This document shows, in pieces, positions 11,821 to 19,135 of a DNA stretch of 19,135 nucleotides (position 1 is the stretch's first letter; every line of letters begins with the position of its first letter). The notes beneath the pieces were generated by a model that did not search any database, was not told where the DNA came from, and worked only from the letters and a program-made list of their open reading frames with translations. Both the position numbers and the translations under genes were made by a program. The stretch covers positions 1 through 19,135 of the forward strand of contig SKOL01000002.1 of NCBI GenBank assembly GCA_007120055.1, written 5' to 3'. The stretch comes from Anaerobacillus sp. Its GTDB lineage: Bacteria; Bacillota; Bacilli; Bacillales_H; Anaerobacillaceae.

Positions 11821-14260
11821 CGTCATCGGCATGACGTGCGCATCTTGTGTGAATCGTGTCGAAAAAGTAGTTAAAAAAGTAGATGGCGTTGAATCTGTTA
11901 GTGTAAACTTAGCAACGAACCAAGCTCAAGTGAAGTATGATCCAACAACGGTGAAAGATGAGCAAGTAGTAGCTGCTATTACGAAAATAGGATTTGAAGC
12001 AAAGTTAAAATCAGATACCCCTGAAAAAAAGTATCTTTTTTCAGTGAAAGGGATGTCTTGTGCTTCGTGTGTAGGTAGAGTTGAAAAAGTACTTTCAAAA
12101 GTAGATGGTGTCGAAAGTGTTACAGTTAACTTAGCTTCACATCAAGCTCAAGTGACAGTGAAAGACAGTAGCTTTCAAACACAAAAAGTTATTGATGCAG
12201 TAACCAAGTTAGGCTATGAAGGTGCACTACTTGATGAAGTTAGTGAAGATACAACTGCTGATGATCAAGAGAAGGAAAGAATTAAATTAAAAAAGGACTT
12301 TACGTACGCTGCCATTGTAACGACGATCGTTTTAATTGGTAGTATCCCTCATATGATGCACGGTTGGGGAGAATGGGTACCAAGCTATCTATCTAACCCA
12401 TATGTTTTGTTACTATTAACGACTTATGTTCAATTAGTACCTGGTTGGAGATTTTACCGCAACAGTTATAAAATCTTAAAAAATAAATCAGCAGATATGA
12501 ACGTTTTAGTTGCCATGGGTACGACAAGTGCTTGGCTTTATAGTGGAGCGCTTACCTTGTTCCCAGTGACGTTAACAAATATGGGTTTTCCGAATGAACT
12601 TTACTATGATGTGACGACAGTTATTACGACATTAATTTTATTAGGAAGATATTTTGAAGCAAAAGCAAAAGGGAAAACTTCGAATGCAATTAAAAAATTA
12701 ATGAGCTTACAAGCAAAAACAGCTCGTGTCGTTAGAAATGGTCAAGAAATGGAAATTCCAATTGATGAAGTAATGCTTGACGATGAAATTACAGTAAGAC
12801 CTGGTGAAAGAGTACCTGTTGATGGTGTTGTTATTAAAGGAAACTCTTCCGTAGACGAATCGATGTTAACTGGTGAATCCATTCCAATTGAAAAGTCGGC
12901 TGGTGATGAAGTTATCGGTGCAACGATTAATAAATCAGGTAGTTTTACATTCCGTGCAACAAAGGTTGGGAAAGAAACAGCACTTGCGCAAATTATTCGC
13001 ATGGTAAATGAAGCGCAAGGATCAAAAGCACCGATCCAAAGAATTGTTGACGTTGTTTCAGCATATTTCGTGCCGGTCGTTGTGTTTATTGCGTCATTAT
13101 CAGCACTCGTTTGGTATTTCATCGGTCCAGATCCATCACTTATATTCGCGTTATCAACGTTTATTGCCGTGTTAATCATCGCTTGTCCGTGTGCTCTAGG
13201 GTTAGCAACACCAACGGCAATCATGGTTGGAACTGAAAAAGGTGCGGAAAACGGTGTCCTTATTAAAGATGCAGCAAGTTTAGAAAAAGCTCATAAAACA
13301 AATACAGTCGTTTTAGATAAAACTGGAACGATCACAGAAGGTAAGCCTGTGTTAACTGATGTTGTGGTTACTTCAACGACACTATCAGAAGATGAATTAT
13401 TAACGATTGCCGCTTCCATTGAAACGGCTTCTGAACATCCACTTGGAGAAGCAATTGTAAATGCTGCAAAAGATCGCGGGCTTCAATTATTTGAACCAGA
13501 AAACTTCCAAGCAATTGTTGGTCATGGTATTGAAGCAACCTACGATGAAAAAGAAATCTTAATCGGTAACTTGAAATTAATGAAAGAAAAGAACGTAGAA
13601 ATCGAGAATATTAAAGCAGAAGCTGAAAAGCTTGCACATGAAGGAAAAACGCCAATGTATGTTGCTGAAAATGGCGTGTGTGCAGGAGTGATCGCCGTTG
13701 CTGATACGTTGAAAAAAGATTCAATTAAAGCGGTTAGCGAAATGAAGAAGATGGGCTTAGAAGTAGTTATGATTACAGGAGATCATTACAAAACCGCTGA
13801 GGCAATCGCTCGACAAGCGGGAATCGATCGCTTTATTGCTGAAGTATTACCTGAAGACAAAGCGAAAGAAGTAAAGCTATTACAAGACGAAGGTAAAGTC
13901 GTAGCGATGGTTGGAGATGGTATAAATGATGCACCAGCCTTAGCACAATCAGATGTTGGAATTGCGATCGGTACAGGTACAGATGTAGCGATGGAAACTG
14001 CAAATATTACGTTAATGCGTGGAGACATTATGAGTGTCGTAACAGCATTACGTCTATCAAAAGCAACAATGAGAATGATTTGGCAAAACTTAGGTTGGGC
14101 GTTCGGCTACAACATCGTATTAATTCCAGTTGCTGCAGGATTACTATTCCCGTTATTCGGACTATTATTAAATCCGATGCTTGCTGGGGCAGCGATGGCC
14201 TTTAGTTCTGTATCAGTTGTATTAAACACTTTAAGATTGCGAAAATTTAAAACGATATAA
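11795..14260 (+). CDS. copA: CopA-type Cu(I)-exporting P1B-ATPase
   Basis: The 821-residue pump uses ATP to export Cu(I) (and often Ag(I)) across the membrane. I prefer ATG 11795, eight bases after GGGAGG; ATG 11792 is also possible. Domains: two N-terminal HMA metal-binding domains, with GMTCASC (Cys15/18) and GMSCASC (Cys89/92), two leading helices, the actuator domain with TGES, the Cu-specific transmembrane motif IACPCALG (Cys464/466), the phosphorylation motif DKTGTITEG (Asp508), SEHPLGEAI in the nucleotide-binding domain, [10 protein letters not shown], and terminal helices with the YN and MxxSS motifs ([24 protein letters not shown]) of the P1B-1 class. Length and order match Bacillus CopA (about 800 residues). 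Unlike B. subtilis, no copZ chaperone or csoR gene lies next to it; its promoter carries TTCAT repeats instead. A palindromic repeat follows the stop. Confidence 0.96.
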   Translation: MSVETKTFDVIGMTCASCVNRVEKVVKKVDGVESVSVNLATNQAQVKYDPTTVKDEQVVAAITKIGFEAKLKSDTPEKKYLFSVKGMSCASCVGRVEKVLSKVDGVESVTVNLASHQAQVTVKDSSFQTQKVIDAVTKLGYEGALLDEVSEDTTADDQEKERIKLKKDFTYAAIVTTIVLIGSIPHMMHGWGEWVPSYLSNPYVLLLLTTYVQLVPGWRFYRNSYKILKNKSADMNVLVAMGTTSAWLYSGALTLFPVTLTNMGFPNELYYDVTTVITTLILLGRYFEAKAKGKTSNAIKKLMSLQAKTARVVRNGQEMEIPIDEVMLDDEITVRPGERVPVDGVVIKGNSSVDESMLTGESIPIEKSAGDEVIGATINKSGSFTFRATKVGKETALAQIIRMVNEAQGSKAPIQRIVDVVSAYFVPVVVFIASLSALVWYFIGPDPSLIFALSTFIAVLIIACPCALGLATPTAIMVGTEKGAENGVLIKDAASLEKAHKTNTVVLDKTGTITEGKPVLTDVVVTSTTLSEDELLTIAASIETASEHPLGEAIVNAAKDRGLQLFEPENFQAIVGHGIEATYDEKEILIGNLKLMKEKNVEIENIKAEAEKLAHEGKTPMYVAENGVCAGVIAVADTLKKDSIKAVSEMKKMGLEVVMITGDHYKTAEAIARQAGIDRFIAEVLPEDKAKEVKLLQDEGKVVAMVGDGINDAPALAQSDVGIAIGTGTDVAMETANITLMRGDIMSVVTALRLSKATMRMIWQNLGWAFGYNIVLIPVAAGLLFPLFGLLLNPMLAGAAMAFSSVSVVLNTLRLRKFKTI

Positions 14261-14263
14261 AAA

Positions 14264-14360
14264 GATTGTCATAAGTGTCAGTTACCTCAATATAAAACAA
14301 TATCTATAAGTGGCTATCCATGTTTTATAGTTATTATTATTGATGTAGCTGGCACTTTTA
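14264..14360. repeat. Palindromic intergenic repeat, copy 6, decayed
   Basis: AAGTGTCAGTTAC (from 14273) pairs with GTAGCTGGCACTT (to 14356), with inner TATAAAACA versus TGTTTTATA. The left edge AGATTGTCATAAGTGTCAG is related to the copies at 2388 and 11317. It lies directly after the copA stop and about 20 bases ahead of the next start codon, so it divides copA from the YibE/F gene while leaving little room for a separate promoter. Confidence 0.65.
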
Positions 14361-14381
14361 TTAAAGAAAGGGTCGTTATAG

Positions 14382-15632
14382 ATGAAAAAAACGATGATAA
14401 GTCTCTTGTTACTATTCATTCTGTCTTTTCCCTCTTTTATTGTACAAGCTACTTCTTTTGGTGGGGAACTAGATACATATGATCCACCGATAAATCAACT
14501 TGATGAAACTGAATGGGATGACTGGCCAGACCAAGAAACACTCTATGATCCCTCTCATTTTGACAGTTCCTATGAAATGGTTACTACTGATGGAAAAGTA
14601 TTAGAAATTTTAGAAAGAAACACGGATATGGACCCCTTTAGTGGCGTCGAAATGGAGCACCAAATTGTTAGATTAGAAATTACCTCAGGGGAGTATAAAG
14701 GTGACGTAATAACTGCTGAAAGTTATAACTATCCTGGAGACGGGAGAGGGTTCGGAAATTTTCAGCTGAAAGAAAATGATCGCGTATTTGTGCAAATCCA
14801 GTTTGAAGATGGTCTCGTAGTAGCTGCAGATATTACCGATTATAAAAGAGATCGTTCTACGATATTACTAGTTGGTATTTTTATTGCTTTATTAGTGATT
14901 TTTGGTCAAAAACAAGGGTTCAAATCTATTTTAACTTTAGGATTTACACTATTTATCATATTTAAGTTTATGGTACCGTACTTATTTGCAGGGTATCATC
15001 CAGTATTATTAGCAATTGCAACTGGTGCGATCGTTACAGCAGTTACATTTGTTACAGTAAGTGGTTTCTCAAGGAAAACGTTAGCAGCTCTTGCTGGAAC
15101 CGTTGGTGGCTTAGCGTCAGCAGCAATTATCTCAATTATTTTCTCTAATGCTATGAAACTAACAGGCTTTCATGGTGAAGAGGAAAGAATGTTGCAACTT
15201 TTTCATAATGAGGTTAATATTGATTTTCAAGGTTTATTGCTTGCCGGTATTATAATCGGAGCATTAGGTGCAGTTATGGACGTGGCAATCTCAATTGCTT
15301 CATCGATGGATGAAGTTAAAAAAGCAGATCCGACAATAAAAACGAAGCAATTGTTTCAGTCTGGAATGAATGTCGGAAAAGACATAATGGGAACGATGGC
15401 CAATACGTTAATACTTGCCTACGTTGGTGCAGCATTACCATTATTAATGTTGTTATACGCTTATGAAAATACGTTCTCTGAGCTAATTCATATGGAGTTT
15501 TTAGTTGTAGAAATTTTAAGAACGTTAGCTGGTAGTATCGGATTAATCTTATCGATCCCAATAACTGCTTTTGTTGGTTCTGTCTTTATTAAATCTACCA
15601 GAATACGAAAGAAACAAAAGAAAGTCATATAA
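14382..15632 (+). CDS. YibE/F family membrane protein
   Basis: The 416-residue protein starts at ATG 14382 after AAAGGG. A signal-like N-terminus (1-23, ending VQA) is followed by an acidic exported domain (about 24-155, with many D/E and Trp residues and a small beta domain around GKVLEILERN to VVAADITDY). The membrane part has about seven helices (160-178, 182-200, 206-226, 232-253, 284-306, 335-360, 378-402). The stretch GLLLAGIIIGALGAVMDVAISIASSMDE is the family hallmark, as is GRDIMGT-like GKDIMGTMANTLILAYVGAALP. The YibE/F family is widespread in Firmicutes and has no settled role; membrane transport is often assumed. Spacing after copA (about 120 bases, filled by a repeat) allows read-through, but co-function with copA is unproven. 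Confidence 0.9.
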   Translation: MKKTMISLLLLFILSFPSFIVQATSFGGELDTYDPPINQLDETEWDDWPDQETLYDPSHFDSSYEMVTTDGKVLEILERNTDMDPFSGVEMEHQIVRLEITSGEYKGDVITAESYNYPGDGRGFGNFQLKENDRVFVQIQFEDGLVVAADITDYKRDRSTILLVGIFIALLVIFGQKQGFKSILTLGFTLFIIFKFMVPYLFAGYHPVLLAIATGAIVTAVTFVTVSGFSRKTLAALAGTVGGLASAAIISIIFSNAMKLTGFHGEEERMLQLFHNEVNIDFQGLLLAGIIIGALGAVMDVAISIASSMDEVKKADPTIKTKQLFQSGMNVGKDIMGTMANTLILAYVGAALPLLMLLYAYENTFSELIHMEFLVVEILRTLAGSIGLILSIPITAFVGSVFIKSTRIRKKQKKVI

Positions 15633-15675
15633 GGAAACTATTTAAGTTGATAATGAGCAAAGAAAGTAGCTGATA

Positions 15676-15707
15676 TTCATACTTTGTTCATATTTCCTTG
15701 TTAAAAT
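15676..15707 (+). promoter_or_regulatory. Promoter with two 11-bp-phased TTCAT repeats, upstream of the VTT gene
   Basis: TTCAT at 15676 and 15687 are exactly 11 bp apart, and TAAAAT (15702-15707, 5/6 match) starts 15 bp after the second, the same geometry as at 853-895. The flanks (GATATTCATAC, TTGTTCATATT) lack the TTTC prefix seen at 2546 and 9635, so this site groups with 853. Confidence 0.5.
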
Positions 15708-15724
15708 GAGGAAAATGAAAGAAG

Positions 15725-16399
15725 GTGAATTTAATTAAAGGCTGGGTAAAAATTGTTTTATTGCTTACTATTTTAGTAGTAACTATATATTTTCTCATAA
15801 ATACAGAACTGTTCTATACACTGAGGGCAGGCGAATTCGATCATTTATATAATACAGTTAGTGATCAATTACCATTACTGTTGTTCATAACATTTATTGT
15901 CATTCTTATTCAAAATACGTTAACAGTTTTTCCCTTAATTTTAGTCTTAACAAAAAATATTGCATTTTTTGGTTATTTTTACGGGTTAATATGGAGTTGG
16001 TTGTTTAGTATCATCGCAGCGGCAATTGTTTTTGTAAGTATTCGCTATTTCTTTAAAGAATTATTGGAGAAGAAAATTAGTGAGGATATTAAACAAAAAG
16101 CTGAAAAAAATGGATTTATGTACGTATTATTTACTAGAGTGGTTCCGATAGCCCCCACTAGTATTATTAATATGGTAAGTGGTGTTAGCTCCATCAAGTT
16201 TAAAGATTTTATTTTAGCCACGAGCTTAGGGAACCTTATATACTTTAGTGTCTTATCGCTCGTTCCATTAGGTTTTTTAAATGGGACATTTGACCAGATG
16301 ATGATCTTTATCATTGTTGCAATTGCTTTTATTGTTTACTTTATTTACAGTAAAAAAAAGAAAAAGCGTAACGATACTTTAAGGATGACACAATTTTAA
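15725..16399 (+). CDS. VTT/TVP38-TMEM64 family (DedA-like) membrane protein
   Basis: The product of about 224 residues has about five membrane helices, including 9-27, 48-70 and 80-106. The VTT-domain hallmarks are present: FPLILVLTKNIAFFGYFYG then a helix ending FVSIRYFF, and the re-entrant signature FTRVVPIAPTSIINMVSGVS followed by KFKDFILATSLGNL. Family members act on membrane lipid movement or homeostasis; a bacterial substrate is not established for this one. The start is doubtful: GTG 15725 overlaps the strongest ribosome-binding site (AAAGAAGGTGA, 15718-15728), and no ATG/TTG lies at ideal distance in this frame; ATT 15734 would. ATG 15716 yields only a 7-codon ORF. A TTCAT-repeat promoter lies upstream and a terminator follows. 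Confidence 0.83.
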   Translation: MNLIKGWVKIVLLLTILVVTIYFLINTELFYTLRAGEFDHLYNTVSDQLPLLLFITFIVILIQNTLTVFPLILVLTKNIAFFGYFYGLIWSWLFSIIAAAIVFVSIRYFFKELLEKKISEDIKQKAEKNGFMYVLFTRVVPIAPTSIINMVSGVSSIKFKDFILATSLGNLIYFSVLSLVPLGFLNGTFDQMMIFIIVAIAFIVYFIYSKKKKKRNDTLRMTQF

Positions 16400-16422
16400 T
16401 AAAGTATTACGAAAAATTTAGT

Positions 16423-16463
16423 AAAAAGCTTGAAGACGAAAAGAAATGTCTTCAAGCTTTTTT
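16423..16463. terminator. Bidirectional terminator
   Basis: AAAAAGCTTGAAGAC (16423-16437) and GTCTTCAAGCTTTTT (16448-16462) form a perfect 15-bp stem around a 10-nt loop, with A/T runs on both sides. It serves the VTT gene on the plus strand and the small membrane protein on the minus strand, whose stop codon falls in its edge. Confidence 0.85.
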
Positions 16464-16671
16464 ATATCAGATTATTTTTTATAAATACCCAACCCATGTA
16501 TACGATGTAAACAACAACGGATAAAATTCCAAAACGTATAAATTTTGTTTTGAAATTTGCTTTTTGTTCTTGCGTGGACATAAGTATCCTGAGTAAATAA
16601 TATACAGTTAATACTATTAATAAAGATAAAATACTTCCCATTATAATATGCACTAAAATAGCCGGTTCCAT
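16462..16671 (-). CDS. Small two-helix membrane protein, unknown function
   Basis: The 69-residue product starts at ATG 16671 after AAAGGTGAT. It has helices at about 6-30 (LVHIIMGSILSLLIVLTVYY) and 45-66 (IRFGILSVVVYIVYMGWVF) joined by a basic loop STQEQKANFKTKF. I do not recognise the family. An overlapping frame on the same strand (16472-16681) lacks membrane helices and a good ribosome-binding site and was discarded. The gene starts 22 bases after the DUF1450 stop in the same direction, so the two are likely one operon, perhaps iron-controlled. The stop codon lies in the terminator stem edge, which supports its being a real 3' end. Confidence 0.72.
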   Translation of the reverse strand: MEPAILVHIIMGSILSLLIVLTVYYLLRILMSTQEQKANFKTKFIRFGILSVVVYIVYMGWVFIKNNLI

Positions 16672-16693
16672 AAAATATCACCTTTCAGTATTT

Positions 16694-16912
16694 TTAATTA
16701 ACTTTTTTATAAATTTCCTTATATAGCTCTTTTGAAGTTTCGCATTTTAATACGTTTCCGTCAACGACCGAAAAAGGACTATGTTTGCACGTTTTACACT
16801 TTCCAATACAACCTTTGCGTTTAATTTTTATATTAAGGTCAAGGGACTTAAGTTTCTTATAAACCTTTTTAGATTTAAATTTATTTTCTTTACAAAAATA
16901 TACTTTTTCCAT
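16694..16912 (-). CDS. DUF1450/YuzB-like Cys-rich small protein
   Basis: The 72-residue product starts at ATG 16912 (MEKVYFCKEN) with AGAAGGGG about nine bases upstream; the longer frame from 16948 reads through a Fur box and is unlikely. It carries Cys7, Cys35, Cys39, Cys42 and Cys57 in the pattern FCKEN, then RKGCIGKCKTCKHSPFSVV, then LKCE. This matches DUF1450, a thioredoxin-like fold family in Bacillus (YuzB). The Cys arrangement would allow a 2Fe-2S cluster as in thioredoxin-like ferredoxins, but that is inferred. A strong Fur-box match overlaps the leader, so expression is probably induced by iron limitation. It is the first gene of a two-gene unit ending at the terminator at 16423. Confidence 0.85.
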   Translation of the reverse strand: MEKVYFCKENKFKSKKVYKKLKSLDLNIKIKRKGCIGKCKTCKHSPFSVVDGNVLKCETSKELYKEIYKKVN

Positions 16913-16933
16913 TGGAGTATCCCCTTCTCTGGT

Positions 16934-16962
16934 GAAAATGATTATCATTTACTGTGATTATA
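16934..16962 (-). promoter_or_regulatory. Fur box with -10 upstream of the DUF1450 operon
   Basis: GAAAATGAT-T-ATCATTTAC (16934-16952) matches the 19-bp Fur consensus GATAATGATTATCATTATC at 16 of 19 positions. On the minus strand a perfect -10 TATAAT (16962-16957) lies directly next to it, so bound Fur would block transcription initiation. Confidence 0.75.
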
Positions 16963-17056
16963 TCAGAATTTATAAAGAGTACGTGTGTAAATTCTCACAT
17001 ATTTTCAAGTCATTTTTTGAATAAAATGTGACTAATTCATGTTATAGACAGACTGA

Positions 17057-17893
17057 TTAATTAAGCCACTTTTTTACAAGCTGTATTTCATCGCGGTGTG
17101 AGTGCATCTCTTCATCATTTGGAGTCTCCAAAATAAACGGAATATTGTTGAGAACGGGTGAGTGCAAAATTTCCTGTAATTGTGTTTCGGTTATAAAACC
17201 ATTCAATAAATTTGCATGACGATCTTTCCTTTTGCCACTTGCGTATTTTGAATTATTTAGATGGATGACTTTTAAATGTTGAAAATACTCAAGTTCTAAA
17301 CCTTTTTCGACTAGGCTATCCCAATTATCTCCATTCCATAGCCCGCTAGCGTAAGCATGACATGTATCAAAACAGAAACCGATTTTTTCAGGTTCATTCG
17401 TTAGTTTTCGAATTTGGACCATTTCCTCTAACGTTATACCCATATTTGTTCCTGCACCAGCATTGTTTTCGATAAGTATTTGCACGTTTCCGTTCCATTG
17501 GTGTAACACTGAATTTAATACAGATATCATCTTTTTATAGCCTTCAAGAAGATCTCCAGTTTTCATCGTACCGAAATGTACAACAACGCCGAGCGAGCCA
17601 CAGGCTTCAGCAATTTCTAAATCATTTATCAGTGAAGCGATGATTTGATTTTCTAGCTCAAGATTTTCAGAAATGAGCTTTGTAGGGTAAGGTGTATGCG
17701 CGTATGAAACGAGCTTTTCTTCTTGGCAAAATTGTTGGCAACGTACCGCTGCCTTTTTATCAAAATCTTTAATCGAAATGCTTCGTGGATTTTTCGGAAA
17801 GTATTGAAAAGCATTAGCACCTAAGGCGTGTGCTGTTTTCGCTGCTTGGTCGTAACCGTTTCTAATACTCATATGGCAACCGATGTACATCAT
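17057..17893 (-). CDS. nfo: Endonuclease IV (AP endonuclease family 2)
   Basis: The 278-residue enzyme cuts DNA at abasic sites and removes blocking 3' groups in base-excision repair, using a trinuclear Zn site in a TIM barrel. Motifs run in the family order: GCHMSI near the start, YAHTPY, VVHFGT, ILIENNAGAGTNMG, CFDTCHAYASG, VIHLNNSKYASGKRKDRHANL, and FILETP near the end. They supply the His, Glu and Asp metal ligands (for example His and Asp in FDTCH, Glu in LIENN and ILETP). I start at ATG 17893; GTG 17899 is part of the AGTAGGTG ribosome-binding site, and ATG 17890 is also possible. The length is slightly below the 285-297 typical of the family. It lies 27 bases after the DUF2254 gene on the same strand, so the two may be cotranscribed. 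Confidence 0.95.
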   Translation of the reverse strand: MMYIGCHMSIRNGYDQAAKTAHALGANAFQYFPKNPRSISIKDFDKKAAVRCQQFCQEEKLVSYAHTPYPTKLISENLELENQIIASLINDLEIAEACGSLGVVVHFGTMKTGDLLEGYKKMISVLNSVLHQWNGNVQILIENNAGAGTNMGITLEEMVQIRKLTNEPEKIGFCFDTCHAYASGLWNGDNWDSLVEKGLELEYFQHLKVIHLNNSKYASGKRKDRHANLLNGFITETQLQEILHSPVLNNIPFILETPNDEEMHSHRDEIQLVKKWLN

Positions 17894-17920
17894 TTTCACC
17901 TACTTTGTACAGCGTATGAA

Positions 17921-19135
17921 CTACAGTGGTTTATACTCATTTCTTTTATCCGCGGCTTTGGCGAGTCGCTGTAGTTCGTCGTTAATGTATTTTTTGTCTA
18001 AGGTAAGCAATTCTTTCGGTTCAATTCCTTCAATAATATGATTGGTAAATTCCCAGATAGTATCTTTAATTTCCTTTGAATTCCGTTCGCAAATCGAAGT
18101 GAAAGCTTTTAACGCTGATTGAAGGACTGAAATGTCATCAAAGCCGTACTTACGAATTTGGTAAAAGCATTTAAATAAGTAATCGTAAAAACAAGGGTGT
18201 TCGAAGATGACACGTAAATTTCGATTAGCATCATTATGATAAGATCTTGGTAAATGTTTTTGACCGAGTTTAGTTAAGATCTTTCCTAAGTTTTCGATAC
18301 AATTAATCGCGGTATTCGGATCGTTCACACCTGGGGATAAGGCTCTAAGTGCAATTTCAACAATTTTAGTTAACCCGAACTCTATATCATCGACAGGAGC
18401 TTTTTCTTTAGCTACTGAAATATACTTTTCGTAATGATCGATACTATGGTGGCCTCCTATAGCCCAAATAGAGAGAATGTCACTATCCTGGTCTACGTAT
18501 TCACCAACTTTTTTTTCAATTTTTATAATGTAATCATCTATTGTTGCTTGTTTAATGATTCCGTATAAATCAATATGTTTAATATAGCCAGAAGTGTTTA
18601 GTTTCATTTTTTTTGGATTGAGATGAGTTAGTTCATCGCTTTCCCAATCTTCCCATGGGGCATCTTCGTGAACTTTATTTTTATCTTCAAACTTTTGATC
18701 GATACGTTCCATGATTTTTAACGTAATATTGTGGATTAAATTACTCACTTGCATCCACTTCGATACGTGGTTGATAAAAAAAACGAACATAATCAGGCAA
18801 AAAATTGCTAATAGAACTGCAAAACTCGGTACGATAAACGTTGTTGAAAGATCATCTCTTAAAAAAAGTAATAAAAGAATAGAGTAGGTGAAGCCACCAA
18901 CAAAAACGCCTAATACACGCTGAGTACTATGGTCGGTAATAAAGTTTTGCAATGTTCTCGGTGAAAACTCCGATAGGAAAGTAGTTAACACGACTAAAAT
19001 CGTCGAAAACGTAATCGTCGTCATCGTTAGGAGTGAAGCTGAAATCGTACTTAAGATCGTACGGGCTAAATTGATGTCAGTAAGAAAAATTGCTGGAATA
19101 AGATTCGAAATATCAGAATCTGTCACATAGTAATC
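17921..19135 (-). CDS. DUF2254 membrane protein, 5'-truncated by the window edge
   Basis: The frame is open to the last base of the window, so the N-terminus is missing; 404 codons are seen. From the N-terminal side: helices around ISASLLTMTTITFSTILVVL, VLGVFVGGFTYSILLLLFL and VPSFAVLLAIFCLIMFVFF, with the conserved loop LSEFSPRTLQNF. A cytoplasmic or surface domain of about 270 residues follows, including the family motif ALRALSPGVNDPNTAINC. DUF2254 proteins are predicted inner-membrane proteins of unknown function, common in Bacillus and proteobacteria. The stop lies 27 bases before endonuclease IV on the same strand. No regulatory site is visible because the promoter is out of the window. 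Confidence 0.9.
   Translation of the reverse strand, partial: DYYVTDSDISNLIPAIFLTDINLARTILSTISASLLTMTTITFSTILVVLTTFLSEFSPRTLQNFITDHSTQRVLGVFVGGFTYSILLLLFLRDDLSTTFIVPSFAVLLAIFCLIMFVFFINHVSKWMQVSNLIHNITLKIMERIDQKFEDKNKVHEDAPWEDWESDELTHLNPKKMKLNTSGYIKHIDLYGIIKQATIDDYIIKIEKKVGEYVDQDSDILSIWAIGGHHSIDHYEKYISVAKEKAPVDDIEFGLTKIVEIALRALSPGVNDPNTAINCIENLGKILTKLGQKHLPRSYHNDANRNLRVIFEHPCFYDYLFKCFYQIRKYGFDDISVLQSALKAFTSICERNSKEIKDTIWEFTNHIIEGIEPKELLTLDKKYINDELQRLAKAADKRNEYKPL

Noticed and set aside
12742..13224. 160-codon open frame antisense to copA
   Set aside because: It is the codon-periodicity shadow of the ATPase, low in complexity, with no ribosome-binding site. The same holds for the antisense frame at 13786-14028.
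2388..14360. GTGTCAG repeats as a CRISPR array
   Set aside because: Copies are kilobases apart, each is a large hairpin after a gene, and there are no regular spacers or cas genes.
16472..16681. Alternative minus-strand frame overlapping the small membrane protein
   Set aside because: It lacks a coherent hydrophobic pattern and a ribosome-binding site, whereas the frame ending at 16462 has two clean helices and AAAGGTGAT upstream.

Overview
The window looks like a chromosomal segment of a low-GC Gram-positive bacterium of the Bacillaceae type. The evidence is AT-rich codon use, strong AGGAGG-like ribosome-binding sites, TTG/GTG starts, intergenic palindromic repeats of the kind common in Bacillaceae, and families typical of Bacillus relatives (YuzB-like DUF1450, DUF2254, YibE/F, CopA with two HMA domains). 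I cannot name a genus. I see no rRNA, tRNA, CRISPR array, transposase or phage gene.

Layout. Positions 1-849 hold the 3' end of a sensor histidine kinase. It is followed by a small secreted protein (972-1355) behind its own operator-like promoter. Next come a divergent Lgt-like membrane protein (1552-2376), a membrane polyferredoxin (2633-4000), a frameshifted Cys-rich membrane miniprotein (4279-4418) and a standalone protein with a helix-hairpin-helix-like segment and a PD-(D/E)XK-like nuclease domain (4494-5756). A small secreted protein (5917-6162, minus) is divergent from a complete two-component system (6467-8537). A Met/Gly-rich membrane protein (8669-9277, minus) converges on that system. 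Then follow a membrane-anchored seven-bladed YVTN propeller protein (9753-11207), a CopA-type Cu(I) P1B-ATPase (11795-14260), a YibE/F membrane protein (14382-15632) and a VTT/TVP38 membrane protein (15725-16399). The right end is on the minus strand: a probably Fur-controlled two-gene unit (DUF1450 plus a small membrane protein, 16462-16912), then endonuclease IV (17057-17893) and a DUF2254 membrane protein cut by the window edge (17921-19135).

How the parts may fit. The main new observation is a shared promoter architecture: direct repeats of a TTCAT-like core at exactly 11-bp (or 22-bp) intervals. In five promoters the last core begins exactly 15 bp before a -10 hexamer. Those promoters serve the first secreted protein, the Lgt-like gene, the second secreted protein, copA and the VTT gene. 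Triple repeats of the same core also stand before the polyferredoxin and the YVTN propeller genes. This is what an OmpR-family regulator would bind, and the window encodes one complete and one partial two-component system. I infer a local envelope regulon of membrane, exported and redox proteins around a Cu(I) exporter. The 6467-8537 sensor has a Met-rich extracytoplasmic loop, which makes copper or another soft metal a candidate signal.

Intergenic regions carry at least four types of imperfect palindrome. One type of about 85-130 bp, with GTGTCAG-like inner arms, occurs six times, almost always directly after stop codons and sometimes followed by a T-run, so it probably serves as terminator DNA. 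Two tiny ORFs with good ribosome-binding sites (4279 and 11524) each become longer, sensible miniproteins if one T is added to a T-run. They may mark sequencing errors, recent decay or slippage.
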